In this document: positions 1 to 7,984 of the stretch, one piece after another
How the letters are laid out: each line of letters starts with the position of its first letter
How positions within the stretch are numbered: the first letter of the stretch is position 1
From: Pseudonocardiales bacterium
GTDB taxonomy: Bacteria; Actinomycetota; Actinomycetes; Mycobacteriales; Pseudonocardiaceae
Length of the DNA: 64,000 bases
Reading direction: 5' to 3'
Assembly: GCA_019244165.1 (NCBI GenBank)
Contig: JAFATA010000075.1
Location: forward strand, 1-64,000
The notes under the pieces: generated by a model
The model's database searches: none
What the model was told of the DNA's origin: nothing
The model's input: the letters and a program-made list of their open reading frames with translations, nothing else
Made by a program: the position numbers and the translations under genes

Positions 1-115
1 ACGATTTTGCCTCAGCCGCCAGCGCCAAACGGCGATCGCGTTCGTTCAGTCGCGGTAGCAAATCCGCCAAGCGTGCTTGCATTGCCCGGAACTTCTCGTC
101 GCCATCGGTGGTCAC
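1..115 (-). CDS. ISAzo13-family transposase, N-terminal fragment
   Basis: A GTG at 113-115 opens a frame that stays open to the window edge (38 codons). Its sequence contains LADLLPRLNERDRRLALAAE, which matches from memory the conserved opening of ISAzo13 transposases (a 'lLphLnErqrRLlaaaEA' pattern). The catalytic domain lies outside the window. The start is uncertain; no strong ribosome site is seen. Family assignment rests on this short N-terminal motif only. Confidence 0.55.
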   Translation of the reverse strand, partial: MTTDGDEKFRAMQARLADLLPRLNERDRRLALAAEAKS

Positions 116-214
116 AGTGTCGATTTTTTCACGGGCTCATCGCATCAGGTGGGACGACGCGCGACACGGCCAAAAAATTCACCCGATCGAGTAAGTTATT
201 TCATTACGGCCACT
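1..214 (-). mobile_element. ISAzo13-like insertion sequence, left part (truncated by window start)
   Basis: The minus strand reads out of the window through the start of an ISAzo13-type transposase. The element must begin between the last S8-protease-like codon (about position 215) and the transposase start at 115, leaving a roughly 100-bp non-coding end. I could not define the terminal inverted repeat because the other end lies outside the window. The right boundary is an estimate from where protease similarity stops. It appears to have inserted in the protease gene in the same orientation. Confidence 0.5.
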
Positions 215-415
215 CAGCTCGTCATCGTCGGCTGCCGCACGTTCGGTCTCTGCCTGGTCGAACGAACTCTCAAGGCCTCCACTGAGCTTGCCGCCGTGAG
301 CTCGTCGTTCGACATCACGAATTCGAGGGTCCCCGCCCCCGCGACGATGAAAATCACGGTCTTCGGCGCGGTTGGTGACACTCAGATGCGCCAGCGGCCC
401 TGTCGGCTCACTCAC
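215..415 (-). pseudogene. S8 (subtilisin-like) peptidase, 5' fragment interrupted by an IS
   Basis: The frame starts at 415, overlapping the end of the AAA ATPase gene by 8 bases, as expected for a coupled pair. About 67 residues resemble the N-terminus of large S8 peptidases encoded beside AAA ATPases (HLSVTNRAEDRDFHRRGGGD, then an RRAHGG motif). After DDDEL the reading frame changes character and stops at 179-181. The catalytic Asp-His-Ser domain is absent. The transposase start at 115 in the same direction indicates IS insertion as the cause. The family call is from memory of the N-terminal motif and is moderate. Confidence 0.5.
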
Positions 416-1376
416 CGAGAGCCGATCGACGGGCTTGCAGCGCGTCGTTCAGGTCAGCTGCAGCGGCGCGCTGCTCGCCCCGCAGGATGGCCTGCTTAGC
501 TGCTGTCTCTGCGGCTTTGACCAGTTCCGCGTGACTGAGCCCCGACGCTTTCTCGCCGACCGAGGCCCAACGGATTCCCCGCCCCATCGCACCGAGGCGA
601 GCCTTCATGGCCTCCGAAGCGTGGGCAGCGTCCGGCAACCCGTATTTGATCACGACGTCGAAGCGGCGGAACAGCGCGTGGTCAAGGATTGACCGGTGAT
701 TTGTAGCCGCCACGATGATGCTCTCGGCGCTGGCCTGTTCTAGGAAGATCAGGAAAGAATTCAAGATCCGGCGTGCCTCACCGACGTCGTTACCACTTCG
801 ATGCCCACCGAGCGCGTCAAATTCATCGAAAAGGTACACCGCGCGCTGAGTCGCGGCGGCATCAAATACCGTCCGGAGCTTACTGGCAGTCTCACCGAGA
901 TACTTGCTCAGCAAACTGTCCAACCGGATGGTAAGCAGCGGTAACGACAGCTCGTGAGCAATCACCGCCGCAGTCATCGTCTTGCCGGTCCCTGACGGCC
1001 CTTCTAGCAGGAGCCGGTGCGCTGGGGTGTACCCGTGATCGAGCAGGGCCTGCCGTTGCCGCTGCTCATGCAGGACTCTGGCGACAGCTTCCTTTAAGGG
1101 TTGAGGTCCGACCAGGTCGCGGAGCCTCACCTCTGGGAACGCAGCGGTAACCAGCTCGGACAGGTCACCACGAGGCCGCGCGATCGCTGTGACCTTGTCC
1201 GCAACTGGTTGGCTTCGAGCAGCTTCAATGGTCTGCTTTAGCTCGTTAGCGAGCGTTCCGTGCCCCTGTCGCGCAGCCTTTGCAGCGACCTGGAGTGCAA
1301 CCGCATAGAAGGCAGCGTCATCACCGGCAGCGTGGCTACGCACGAGTGCCTTGATGTGTTCGCCGGACGCCGCCAC
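408..1376 (-). CDS. AAA-family ATPase (partner of S8 peptidase)
   Basis: This 322-residue cytoplasmic ATPase has an N-terminal helical region (1-85) followed by one AAA module. Walker A is GPSGTGKT at about 126-133, Walker B is YLFDEFD at about 181-187, sensor 1 is ATNH near 224, and an arginine-finger-like LFRRFD lies near 236. The GTG start at 1376 is preceded by a GAGGAGAAG ribosome site. The downstream gene begins like a subtilase, a pairing seen in other bacterial genomes where an unfoldase is presumed to act with a protease. That partner is broken here, so the ATPase may have lost its function. A role in defence or protein quality control is inference only. Confidence 0.75.
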   Translation of the reverse strand: MAASGEHIKALVRSHAAGDDAAFYAVALQVAAKAARQGHGTLANELKQTIEAARSQPVADKVTAIARPRGDLSELVTAAFPEVRLRDLVGPQPLKEAVARVLHEQRQRQALLDHGYTPAHRLLLEGPSGTGKTMTAAVIAHELSLPLLTIRLDSLLSKYLGETASKLRTVFDAAATQRAVYLFDEFDALGGHRSGNDVGEARRILNSFLIFLEQASAESIIVAATNHRSILDHALFRRFDVVIKYGLPDAAHASEAMKARLGAMGRGIRWASVGEKASGLSHAELVKAAETAAKQAILRGEQRAAAADLNDALQARRSALGE

Positions 1377-1388
1377 GGCCGCTTCTCC

Positions 1389-1874
1389 TCAGCTGGACGT
1401 GCCTTCAGGGTATCCGTCGCCCCGGACTACTCCGGGAGTAGGGACAGTTGTTTCGGAGCCCTCAACGCAGGCCGCCGTCATGGCCATCGCTGCGCGTTCG
1501 TCGCTATGGCGCGATGACGATGCGACCGGCCCGGCACGGGCTCGAGCGGTGGCGGCTCCGAGACTGCCGAGCCACCCGGGTGGTTGAGCTGCGACGTCCA
1601 CCAGCACGTCCCAGTCGTGGACCTGGCAGGACACCAGCCGGACGTGCATCCGGTCGGTTATCCGGCGAGCCTGGGCGCAGGCATACTGCTCACCGCCGAT
1701 CACCTGAGCGGCTCCCGCCAACGCGGCCAGATCAGCCGCCGACTCGGCGTGATGACGGGTAACCGCCGCTTCGCCCAGGTACACCCCGAACATCGCCATG
1801 CTGACCAGCACCGCGATGGCCCCGGCCGCCCACACCGTCGCCACTCCCCGGTCGTCGTCGATGCCTGCCGTCAT
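1389..1874 (-). CDS. TadG/Rv3654c-like pilus-locus secreted protein
   Basis: This 161-residue protein is the last gene of a seven-gene tad/Flp operon. A single hydrophobic helix near residues 11-32 (ATVWAAGAIAVLVSMAMFGV) is followed by the HHAESAADLAALAGA motif typical of TadE/TadG pseudopilin-like proteins, and then a small exported domain. Its start overlaps the tadE-like stop by four bases (ATGA), so translation is probably coupled. Order and size match Rv3654c of M. tuberculosis. The C-terminal 60 residues are low complexity and not informative. The role in Flp-type pilus or secretion assembly is inferred from context. Confidence 0.75.
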   Translation of the reverse strand: MTAGIDDDRGVATVWAAGAIAVLVSMAMFGVYLGEAAVTRHHAESAADLAALAGAAQVIGGEQYACAQARRITDRMHVRLVSCQVHDWDVLVDVAAQPPGWLGSLGAATARARAGPVASSSRHSDERAAMAMTAACVEGSETTVPTPGVVRGDGYPEGTSS

Positions 1875-2257
1875 GGCGCGTTCCCAGGTTGCCGTACCGC
1901 CGGTTCCAGAACCGCTGCCGCCTCGGCTCCGATCTCGATCCCGGGCAGCAGTCCCGCCACCGGGTTCGCCGACACCCGCGCGGTGACCTCGTCACCGCGA
2001 ACGGTCACCGTCACCATCGCACCGCGCGGGGCGATCCGCCGAGCGAGGTCCTCGGCGTGGTCCTGCTCGCCCCGCGCGGTCAGCCGGGCAGCCTCCCGAG
2101 CGGCGTCGACGCAACGCAACTGCGCCGCCACCGCCGATACTGCGGCCAGCACCAGAGCGAGCACAACGACCAGCGAGCACAGAGCGAGCGCGGCCTCCAC
2201 GGTGACCGTGCCTCGATCGCCAGTAGTCGCTGTGCCGGCTCGGCCGCAGCGAGACAT
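1871..2257 (-). CDS. TadE-like pseudopilin
   Basis: This 128-residue protein has the TadE signature near its N-terminus: GTVTVEAALALC followed by one membrane helix (residues about 16-45) and a short extracytoplasmic domain. The Glu in TVEAAL corresponds to the conserved Glu of prepilin-like N-termini. It overlaps the pilin gene upstream (stop at 2257) and the next gene downstream by ATGA-type junctions. Matches Rv3655c by position and size. Likely a minor structural or assembly component of the Flp system. Confidence 0.8.
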   Translation of the reverse strand: MSRCGRAGTATTGDRGTVTVEAALALCSLVVVLALVLAAVSAVAAQLRCVDAAREAARLTARGEQDHAEDLARRIAPRGAMVTVTVRGDEVTARVSANPVAGLLPGIEIGAEAAAVLEPAVRQPGNAP

Positions 2258-2484
2258 CAGAACTTCACCGACAGGGCGCGCTGCACCAGGTCGGTAAGCC
2301 CGTTGACGATCATGTCACCGGTCACTACCTTGTACAAGACCGCCGCAAAGGCCGCTGCGGCGATCGTCCCGATCGCGTACTCGGCAGTACTCATGCCCGC
2401 CTCGCCGGAAACCGCACCGGCCAGTCGGGTGGCTATCAGTCGCCACCACCGCCGCAGCAGCACTGTGTCGCGTTCGACCATCAT
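2257..2484 (-). CDS. Flp-type pilin / DUF4244 protein
   Basis: This 75-residue protein has the layout of an actinobacterial Flp pilin (DUF4244). A basic leader ends in SGEAGMSTAEYAIG, where the Gly/Ala before MSTAEYA would be the prepilin cleavage region and the Glu is the conserved +5-type residue. A hydrophobic helix (AIGTIAAAAFAAVLYKVV) and a short polar tail follow. It corresponds to Rv3656c by order. It overlaps the tadE-like start by one base. It is probably the major subunit of the pilus built by the neighbouring TadA/B/C proteins. Confidence 0.8.
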   Translation of the reverse strand: MMVERDTVLLRRWWRLIATRLAGAVSGEAGMSTAEYAIGTIAAAAFAAVLYKVVTGDMIVNGLTDLVQRALSVKF

Positions 2485-2539
2485 TGGGCAACTCCTTATC
2501 TATCGAGGGAAATCCCTGTTTGTCCCGCAAGGCGCCGTC

Positions 2540-3178
2540 TCACCACTGCCGCATCAGGCCAGTAGCCAGCCCGATCAGCACCGGCACGATGCCGATCGCG
2601 AGGAAAGCGGGGAGGAAGCACAGCCCGAGCGGGGCCGCGATGAGCACCCCAGCCCGCTGCGCTCGGGCTTCGGAGTGCTCCCGGGCACCCGCTCGCACCT
2701 CCGCGGCCAGCCGGGTGAGTGACTCGGCAAGCGCGGTGCCGCTGTGACCGCTGCGCCGGGCAGCCTGTGCCAACCGCGCCGTCGCGGCGCATTCCACGGC
2801 GGGCTGCCAGGCCTGCGTGGCATCAGCGCCCAGCGCGAGCAGCTCCGCGACCCGGTGCAACGCGGGCCCGGCCGGAGCGCCGAGCCCCTCAGCGACCGCG
2901 CGCACCGCGACGGGGACGGGCATTCCGGCCCGCAGGCAGGCCGCGAGCAGCTCCCACGCCCCGGCCAGTGCCAGCGGCTCGACGTCGCTGCTGGCGCTGC
3001 GTCGTGCCCACCGAGCGACCCAGCGTCCTGCCACCCAGCGAGCGTCCGAGGCGGGGTCGGCACAGGCGGCCGTAGCCGACCCCCGCACTCTCGACGGCAA
3101 CCTCGACCGAGATCCCGCCGGACCGGGTGCCATCACCAACGCCGCCGCCAGCAGGATCGCCACCAGCTGCGCCGTCAT
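2540..3178 (-). CDS. tadC: Type II secretion F-domain protein TadC
   Basis: I chose the ATG at 3178 because it overlaps the tadB stop (ATGA, 3175-3178) and opens on a hydrophobic helix (MTAQLVAILLAAALVMAPG). The upstream extension of the frame runs inside tadB and has no protein character. The 212-residue product has a T2SSF domain with the conserved GAWELLAACLRAGMPVPVAV helix pair and two C-terminal membrane helices (LIAAPLGLCFLPAFLAIGIV). TadC is the inner-membrane platform subunit that works with TadB and the TadA ATPase. Matches Rv3657c by position. Confidence 0.85.
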   Translation of the reverse strand: MTAQLVAILLAAALVMAPGPAGSRSRLPSRVRGSATAACADPASDARWVAGRWVARWARRSASSDVEPLALAGAWELLAACLRAGMPVPVAVRAVAEGLGAPAGPALHRVAELLALGADATQAWQPAVECAATARLAQAARRSGHSGTALAESLTRLAAEVRAGAREHSEARAQRAGVLIAAPLGLCFLPAFLAIGIVPVLIGLATGLMRQW

Positions 3179-4017
3179 GCTGGCACCGCCCCGGACACCA
3201 GCCGCGCGCTCCACTGCACGCCGGCACAGGCCAGACCAGTGCCGATCACGAGAAGGATCTGCCCCACCGAGGTCTGGCACAGCACCCGCAACGGAGCGGC
3301 ACCCACCGCCTGGCCCAGCGCCAGCCCGAGTAGCGGCAGCCCCGCTAGCACCGATGCGCTCGCCCGAGGGCCAGCGAGCCGGGCCTGCACTTCGGTAGCG
3401 AAGCGCACCCGATGCTCGGTATCGGAACGGACAGCGTCGAGCAGGTCCGCGAGTGGGATCCCGTAGCGGTCGGCCAGCGACCACGCATCGGCAAGCCGAT
3501 CCAACCACGAGCGCAACGGCGCCGGACCCGCACTGCGCAGCACCGTCGGAACGTTGCCGCCGAGGCTGGCCGCAGCGGCCGCCGCGGCCAGTGCCCGGAG
3601 AACATCAAAAGGCACGCCGGGGGGCCTTTCGGCGGGGGTGCCAGCGGCCGCCCTGAGCGCGTCGCCGGGATGGGCGCCGGCCCGCAGTTCCGCTACCAGT
3701 ACCCCGAGGGCATCGGAGAGTCCGGTGGCCGCCGTGGCTGCGGCTCGACGATCCTGGCCAGCCCGCCAGTGCACAGTGGCGGTGCCGGCCAGGATGGCGG
3801 CGGCGAGCGAGCCACCTGGGCCGGCCAACAGCGCACCAATCGCCGCAGCCAGGGCTAGCAGCACGAGGCCACACCGCCGCGCAGCCCAGCTTCTCCTGGC
3901 CGTGACCACGTGGGCTCTCATCCCTCGCGGGTGCGGCTCGGGGAGTCGGTTGCGACCCGCCCGGGCCGGCCAGCACAGCACCCCACCCGCCAACGCAGCG
4001 ACCGCCAGGCTCAGCAC
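3175..4017 (-). CDS. tadB: Type II secretion F-domain protein TadB
   Basis: A GTG at 4017 overlaps the tadA stop by a few bases and begins VLSLAVAALAGGVLCW, a membrane helix. A longer in-frame start at 4068 exists but would lie inside tadA. The ~280-residue product has N-terminal membrane helices, a cytoplasmic T2SSF helical bundle (LGVLVAELRAGAHPGDALRA through ADRYGIPLADLLDAVR) and C-terminal helices (LAGLPLLGLALGQAVGA). It is the partner of TadC in the pilus platform and corresponds to Rv3658c. It is the fourth gene of the operon, co-directional with its neighbours. Confidence 0.82.
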   Translation of the reverse strand: MLSLAVAALAGGVLCWPARAGRNRLPEPHPRGMRAHVVTARRSWAARRCGLVLLALAAAIGALLAGPGGSLAAAILAGTATVHWRAGQDRRAAATAATGLSDALGVLVAELRAGAHPGDALRAAAGTPAERPPGVPFDVLRALAAAAAAASLGGNVPTVLRSAGPAPLRSWLDRLADAWSLADRYGIPLADLLDAVRSDTEHRVRFATEVQARLAGPRASASVLAGLPLLGLALGQAVGAAPLRVLCQTSVGQILLVIGTGLACAGVQWSARLVSGAVPA

Positions 4018-5192
4018 GCCACACCGCCGAGCAGCTCGTGCAGGCGATCCCGCCCCGGTCCCCAACACCCGTCTTGCCAGGCCGGGAGCACGCGAACCAG
4101 GTCGTCATCGCGGTGCAGCACGCCCACGGCCGCCAGGACCCGCGCCCCGTCGCGTCGCACGACGTGCAGCACCACGTGCACGGCAGCGGCGAGCTGGCTG
4201 TGTAAGGCGTGGCGCGCCATGCCACCCAGCGCGGCCAGCGCTTCCAGCCGGGCGGGCACCTCGGCTGGGGAGTTCGCGTGCAGGGTTCCGGCGCCCCCCT
4301 GGTGCCCGGTGTTGAGGGCGGCGAGCAGCTCGCACACCTCCGCCCCCCGCACCTCCCCGACCACCAAGCGGTCCGGGCGCATTCGCAGCGCCTGGCGCAC
4401 CAGGTCGCGGAGCGTGACCTCGCCAGCGCCCTCGACGTTGGGCTGTCGGGTGGCCAACCGGACCACATGCGGGTGCCTCGGCGCTAGTTCGGGAGCTTCT
4501 TCCACACACACGATCCGTTCGCCAGCTGGCACGCAGCCCAGCAAGGCGGCGAGCAACGTGGTTTTTCCACTGCCCGTGCCGCCGACGACGAGGAAGGCCA
4601 GCCGGGCAGTGACGATGGCCCGCAGCAGCCTGCCAGCCTCGGGTGACACGCTGCCCACCTTCTGCAACGCGTCTAGCCCATGGGTGGCCGGCCGCAGCAC
4701 CCGCAGGGAGATGCAGGTGCAGCCGGTGGCGATCGGCGGCAGCACAGCGTGCAGCCGGACGCCACCGGGCAGCGGAGCATCGACGTAGGGCGAGGCGTCG
4801 TCCAGGCGACGCCCCGCAGCCAACGCTAGCCGCTGGGCCAGCCTGCGCACCGCGTCGGTGTCGGCGAACCGCACCTCGGTGCGACGCAATGTTCCGGCCT
4901 GCTCAACCCACACCTGGTCGGGCGCGCTGACCAGCACATCGGTGGTTTCTGGATCGGCCAGTAATCCTTCCAGCGGGCCGGCCCCGACGAGCTCTTGCTG
5001 CAGTTCGCGCAGTGCCGAGAGCACCTGCAGATCGGCCAGCACGCCATCGGACTCGGCCCGCACCGCTGCCGCTACCGCGCCCGGAGTGACCGCCGCACCC
5101 GTGGCGGCCAGCCGGTGCCGGACCCGGTCGACCAGCTGTCCTGAGAGCGTCGGGGCCGCGCCAGTGCCAGCCTGGTGCGCCGACGTGGTCAC
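4011..5192 (-). CDS. tadA: Pilus/secretion ATPase TadA (CpaF/VirB11 type)
   Basis: This 393-residue hexameric-type ATPase powers Flp pilus assembly. The GTG start at 5192 overlaps the ssd stop (GTGA); an upstream extension lies entirely inside ssd. An N-terminal domain (1-165) precedes the RecA-like fold: Walker A GGTGSGKTTLL near 203-213, Asp-box region EEAPEL, Walker B-like LVVGEVRGAE, and the His box TGHQGGAGTLHANSP. All motifs needed for activity are present. Corresponds to Rv3659c. Confidence 0.9.
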   Translation of the reverse strand: MTTSAHQAGTGAAPTLSGQLVDRVRHRLAATGAAVTPGAVAAAVRAESDGVLADLQVLSALRELQQELVGAGPLEGLLADPETTDVLVSAPDQVWVEQAGTLRRTEVRFADTDAVRRLAQRLALAAGRRLDDASPYVDAPLPGGVRLHAVLPPIATGCTCISLRVLRPATHGLDALQKVGSVSPEAGRLLRAIVTARLAFLVVGGTGSGKTTLLAALLGCVPAGERIVCVEEAPELAPRHPHVVRLATRQPNVEGAGEVTLRDLVRQALRMRPDRLVVGEVRGAEVCELLAALNTGHQGGAGTLHANSPAEVPARLEALAALGGMARHALHSQLAAAVHVVLHVVRRDGARVLAAVGVLHRDDDLVRVLPAWQDGCWGPGRDRLHELLGGVAC

Positions 5193-6409
5193 GCCGCCCT
5201 GCCCAGTGACCGATTCGATGGCCCAGCCGTCAGTGACCGACCCGAGCCGTCGAGCACCGCCAGCACCTGGTGGGCAGCGGTGGCCAACGGTCCCCGACCG
5301 CGACCCGGCACCGCACCCCGATCCAGCGCACCGGCCAACCCGGGCTGCGGGCGCATGGCGGCGAGCACCGGCAGGTCCAAGGCTCGGCTGACGTCGCTGG
5401 GAGTGATCCCGCCCGGTGCCGGTCCCCGCACCACCACCTGCAGCGCAACCCCGTAACGCAGCACGCGCGCCGCGACCGTCGCCGCCGCCGCGCAGGCTCG
5501 TACCTCTGCCGGCACGACCAGCACCACCAGATCTGCGATCTCCAACGCCGCGGTACCCGGCTCGCAGGGATGCCGGGGCACGTCGCACACCACCGTCTCC
5601 CCGGCGCGGCGGCCGGCATCGCACACCGTGCGCACCGCGACCCCGGCTGGCCCCGGCCCGTTCCGGTCGCAGGAGAGCACGGTGAGCCCGCCCCGGCCGC
5701 CCACCTGCGGCGTGGGCAGTGCCGCGTGCAGTGCCGCGGCCGGCACCCGACCATCCCCCAACGCAAGCCCGGACCAGCGCAGCCCGTCCGTGTTCTCGGC
5801 GCCCAGGGCGAGGTCCAGACCGCCGCCCAGTGCGTCGCAGTCAACCAGCATGGCGTGACGTCCCGATCCGGCCGCCGCCACCGCGACGGCGATCGCGAAC
5901 ACCGACGCCCCGGCACCACCGCGCCCGCCGAGCACAGCCAACACTCGTCCGGGCTCGGCCGGCGACTCCACAGCATCAGCCAGCGCGCCCACCAGCCAGT
6001 TTTCCGCGTCCGGCAACACGGCTACGTGCTGGGCACCCACCGCTACGGCACACTGCCAAGCCTTCGCGTCGCCGTCCGCAGAGACGATCACTATTCCGTC
6101 TCTGCGGGGTAGGCCGGCGTTGGCGCTAGCCGCGGCCGCGTCAACGTCCAGCAGGAGCAGCGGGGCGCAGCTCCATTGTTCTCGAACCGTTTCGAGGTCA
6201 GTGACCCGATGTGGATCGCACCCCGCTGCGGCGGCAAGCCGGGTGACTTCATCAGCCAGTTCACCCGACTCCATGATCATTACTGGATGTCGGGCGGGTG
6301 AGCGCCCACCGCTTGTCTTCCCACCGCTTGTCTTCCCACCGCTTGTCTTCACTGTTGCCCCCGCGGCTGCCGGCCCCGTGCTGCCCGGGGCATCCAAGGC
6401 CACTGTCAC
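5189..6409 (-). CDS. ssd: Septum-site determining protein Ssd (MinD/CpaE-like)
   Basis: This 406-residue ParA/MinD-superfamily protein is the first gene of the tad operon and corresponds to Rv3660c. An N-terminal receiver-like domain (about 40-150) precedes a MinD-like domain with a deviant Walker A (VLGGRGGAGASVFA, lacking the usual GKS/T lysine context) and the LVDCDALGGGLDLALG Walker A'-type loop. Divergence of the nucleotide-binding lysine is typical of CpaE/Ssd. It probably localises the pilus machinery or affects septation. The N-terminus carries three tandem KTSGG units encoded by a 15-bp repeat (about 6311-6355), which look like a recent slippage expansion. Confidence 0.85.
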   Translation of the reverse strand: MTVALDAPGSTGPAAAGATVKTSGGKTSGGKTSGGRSPARHPVMIMESGELADEVTRLAAAAGCDPHRVTDLETVREQWSCAPLLLLDVDAAAASANAGLPRRDGIVIVSADGDAKAWQCAVAVGAQHVAVLPDAENWLVGALADAVESPAEPGRVLAVLGGRGGAGASVFAIAVAVAAAGSGRHAMLVDCDALGGGLDLALGAENTDGLRWSGLALGDGRVPAAALHAALPTPQVGGRGGLTVLSCDRNGPGPAGVAVRTVCDAGRRAGETVVCDVPRHPCEPGTAALEIADLVVLVVPAEVRACAAAATVAARVLRYGVALQVVVRGPAPGGITPSDVSRALDLPVLAAMRPQPGLAGALDRGAVPGRGRGPLATAAHQVLAVLDGSGRSLTAGPSNRSLGRAA

Positions 6410-6503
6410 CTATCGCCAGCCGCTCCGACGACCACGCTGTGATCAACATGTGGACACTCAGAGGGGTGTGGATAACCCGGCGCATCACGGAGGATCCAAC
6501 TCG

Positions 6504-6600
6504 ATAAGAAACGGCCCCCGCCACAAAGGCGGGGGCCGTCCACGAGTGTCAGCCCAGGGGGGGCACCGGGCTGGCACTCGTCCGGCTCCACCAGCCGGCT
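6504..6600 (-). ncRNA. 6C-type small RNA (B11-like) with intrinsic terminator
   Basis: On the minus strand two adjacent hairpins lie between ssd and the divergent phosphatase gene. The first (6543-6580) has a 13-bp stem with one G-U pair and a loop carrying seven consecutive C residues. The second (6511-6539) is a perfect 12-bp GC-rich stem with a 5-nt loop, followed by TTTCTT, a plausible intrinsic terminator. The 6C RNA of actinobacteria is defined by hairpins with runs of at least six C, and in M. tuberculosis its homologue B11 lies in this same Rv3660c-Rv3661 gap. Position plus structure make the call strong. The 5' end is estimated. Confidence 0.8.
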
Positions 6601-6753
6601 GGGGGAGCATACCCCCTCCACTCCCGGGTCGGCGGCGGGTCGGCGGCGGCCGGTCGTTCTCCGTGTCCCCCGTGTCGCTGCCCGGTCGCTGGTGGGCATC
6701 CCAGATGCCGATCGGCCACCATGGGGCTCCTCCCACCACGGACGTTGCCTCCT

Positions 6754-7572
6754 ATGCTGCCCGCCGTGAGCTCTTCGGGCTTGGATTCCTCAGGCGTCGC
6801 GGCATTCTTCGACCTGGACAAGACCATCATCGCGAAGTCCAGTGCGTTCGTGTTCTCCCGTGCGTTCTTTCAAGAGGGTTTGATCAACCGACGCGCGGTG
6901 CTCAAGAGCGCTTATGCCCAGTTCATGTATCTGCTGGCCGGAGCCGATGCCGAGCAGATGGAGCGGATGCGCGCTCACATCACCGCGCAGTGCACCGGCT
7001 GGGACGTCGCCCAGGTGACAGCGATCGTCGAGGAGACCTTGCATGACGTGGTCGACCCACTGGTCTACGCCGAGGCAACCGAGCTGATCGACGCACACCA
7101 CCAGCGAGGGGAGGACATCGTCGTGGTGTCGTCCTCTGGGGCAGAGGTCGTACAGCCCATCGCCCAGATGATCGGCGCAACGCACGCTGTGGCCACCCGC
7201 ATGGTGACCCACGAGGGTCGCTACACCGGCGTCGTGGAGTTCTATTGCGCGGGAGAAAACAAGGCGCTCGCCGCCCGGCAGCTAGCCGAGGAACAGGGCT
7301 ATGACCTGCAACGTTGCCATGCCTACTCCGACTCGATCACGGATCTGCCGCTGCTGGAGGCGGTCGGCCACCCGACGGCAGTAAACCCGGACCGGGCGCT
7401 GCGCCGGGAGGCGCTGCAGCGGGGCTGGCCGGTGCTCACATTCTCCAACCCGGTGTCATTGCGGACCCGGATCCCGGCGCCCTCCGGTGCGCAGATCGCC
7501 GCCGCCGTAGGGTTGGGGGCGGTGGCCGCTGCCGGTGTCGCCTGGTACGGATTACGGCGACGGCAGCGTTGA
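6754..7572 (+). CDS. HAD-IB family phosphatase with C-terminal membrane anchor
   Basis: About 272 residues. The HAD motif I is AAFFDLDKTII (nucleophile and acid Asp), motif II is VVVSSSGAEVV, the motif III lysine is in GENKALAAR, and motif IV is YSDSITDLPLLE, which together fit the SerB-like HAD-IB subfamily. A C-terminal hydrophobic segment (AAAVGLGAVAAAGVAWYGL) followed by RRRQR suggests a membrane anchor. The true start may be the ATG at 6754 or the GTG at 6766. It is the Rv3661 homologue, divergent from ssd. The substrate is unknown; phosphoserine or a lipid phosphate are both possible. Confidence 0.82.
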   Translation: MLPAVSSSGLDSSGVAAFFDLDKTIIAKSSAFVFSRAFFQEGLINRRAVLKSAYAQFMYLLAGADAEQMERMRAHITAQCTGWDVAQVTAIVEETLHDVVDPLVYAEATELIDAHHQRGEDIVVVSSSGAEVVQPIAQMIGATHAVATRMVTHEGRYTGVVEFYCAGENKALAARQLAEEQGYDLQRCHAYSDSITDLPLLEAVGHPTAVNPDRALRREALQRGWPVLTFSNPVSLRTRIPAPSGAQIAAAVGLGAVAAAGVAWYGLRRRQR

Positions 7573-7919
7573 ACCGACCCAATGGACTCTTGCCTAATCC
7601 CTTGTGGGTGACCCTAACCCTTCGTTGGTACGCAGAGTAGCCAAAGTGATATCCCTGATCGGGCCTCTTGCTGTGCCTCCGGTCGCGGAGTAGACATAAC
7701 GGCACGGACCTCTGGAAGGCCAGGGGCGGTGCGGCAGAGAAGTACCGTCCACCCCTCCTAGGGCTCCGGGCACGGATGCCGGGCACCCCACGCGCAGCAC
7801 GCCGCGGGAGGCTTGTCGTCAAGGGTCTGCGTACCGCGTCTTCTGGGGACACGGGCGCCGAGACACCACTGGGTACGACACGAGTTGCACGCTTGGTACC
7901 CCGGCAGTACGTGTAGGCT
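7573..7919. other. Intergenic stretch without recognised gene
   Basis: This 347-base gap holds no convincing reading frame on either strand. I checked it for tRNA, SRP RNA and RNase P signatures and saw none of their conserved blocks. It contains several short GC-rich inverted segments, so a structured RNA cannot be excluded, but I see no specific family. Confidence 0.4.
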
Positions 7920-7962
7920 GCGGCGTTGCTGGAAGCTTGTGATGGGCTTCCAGCAACGCCGC
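7920..7962. terminator. Perfect 17-bp hairpin, probable terminator
   Basis: Arms 7920-7936 and 7946-7962 pair perfectly around a 9-nt loop (ttgtgatgg). It lies 22 bases past the stop of the minus-strand Rv3662c-like gene and downstream of the plus-strand phosphatase gene, so it can terminate both convergent units. No clear U tract follows on either strand, as is common in actinobacterial terminators. Confidence 0.7.
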
Positions 7963-7984
7963 CGTCATTCCCTCCGCGATCGAC

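Noticed and set aside
7573..7919. Possible RNase P RNA, SRP RNA or tRNA
   Set aside because: None of the conserved sequence blocks or a cloverleaf could be found on either strand.
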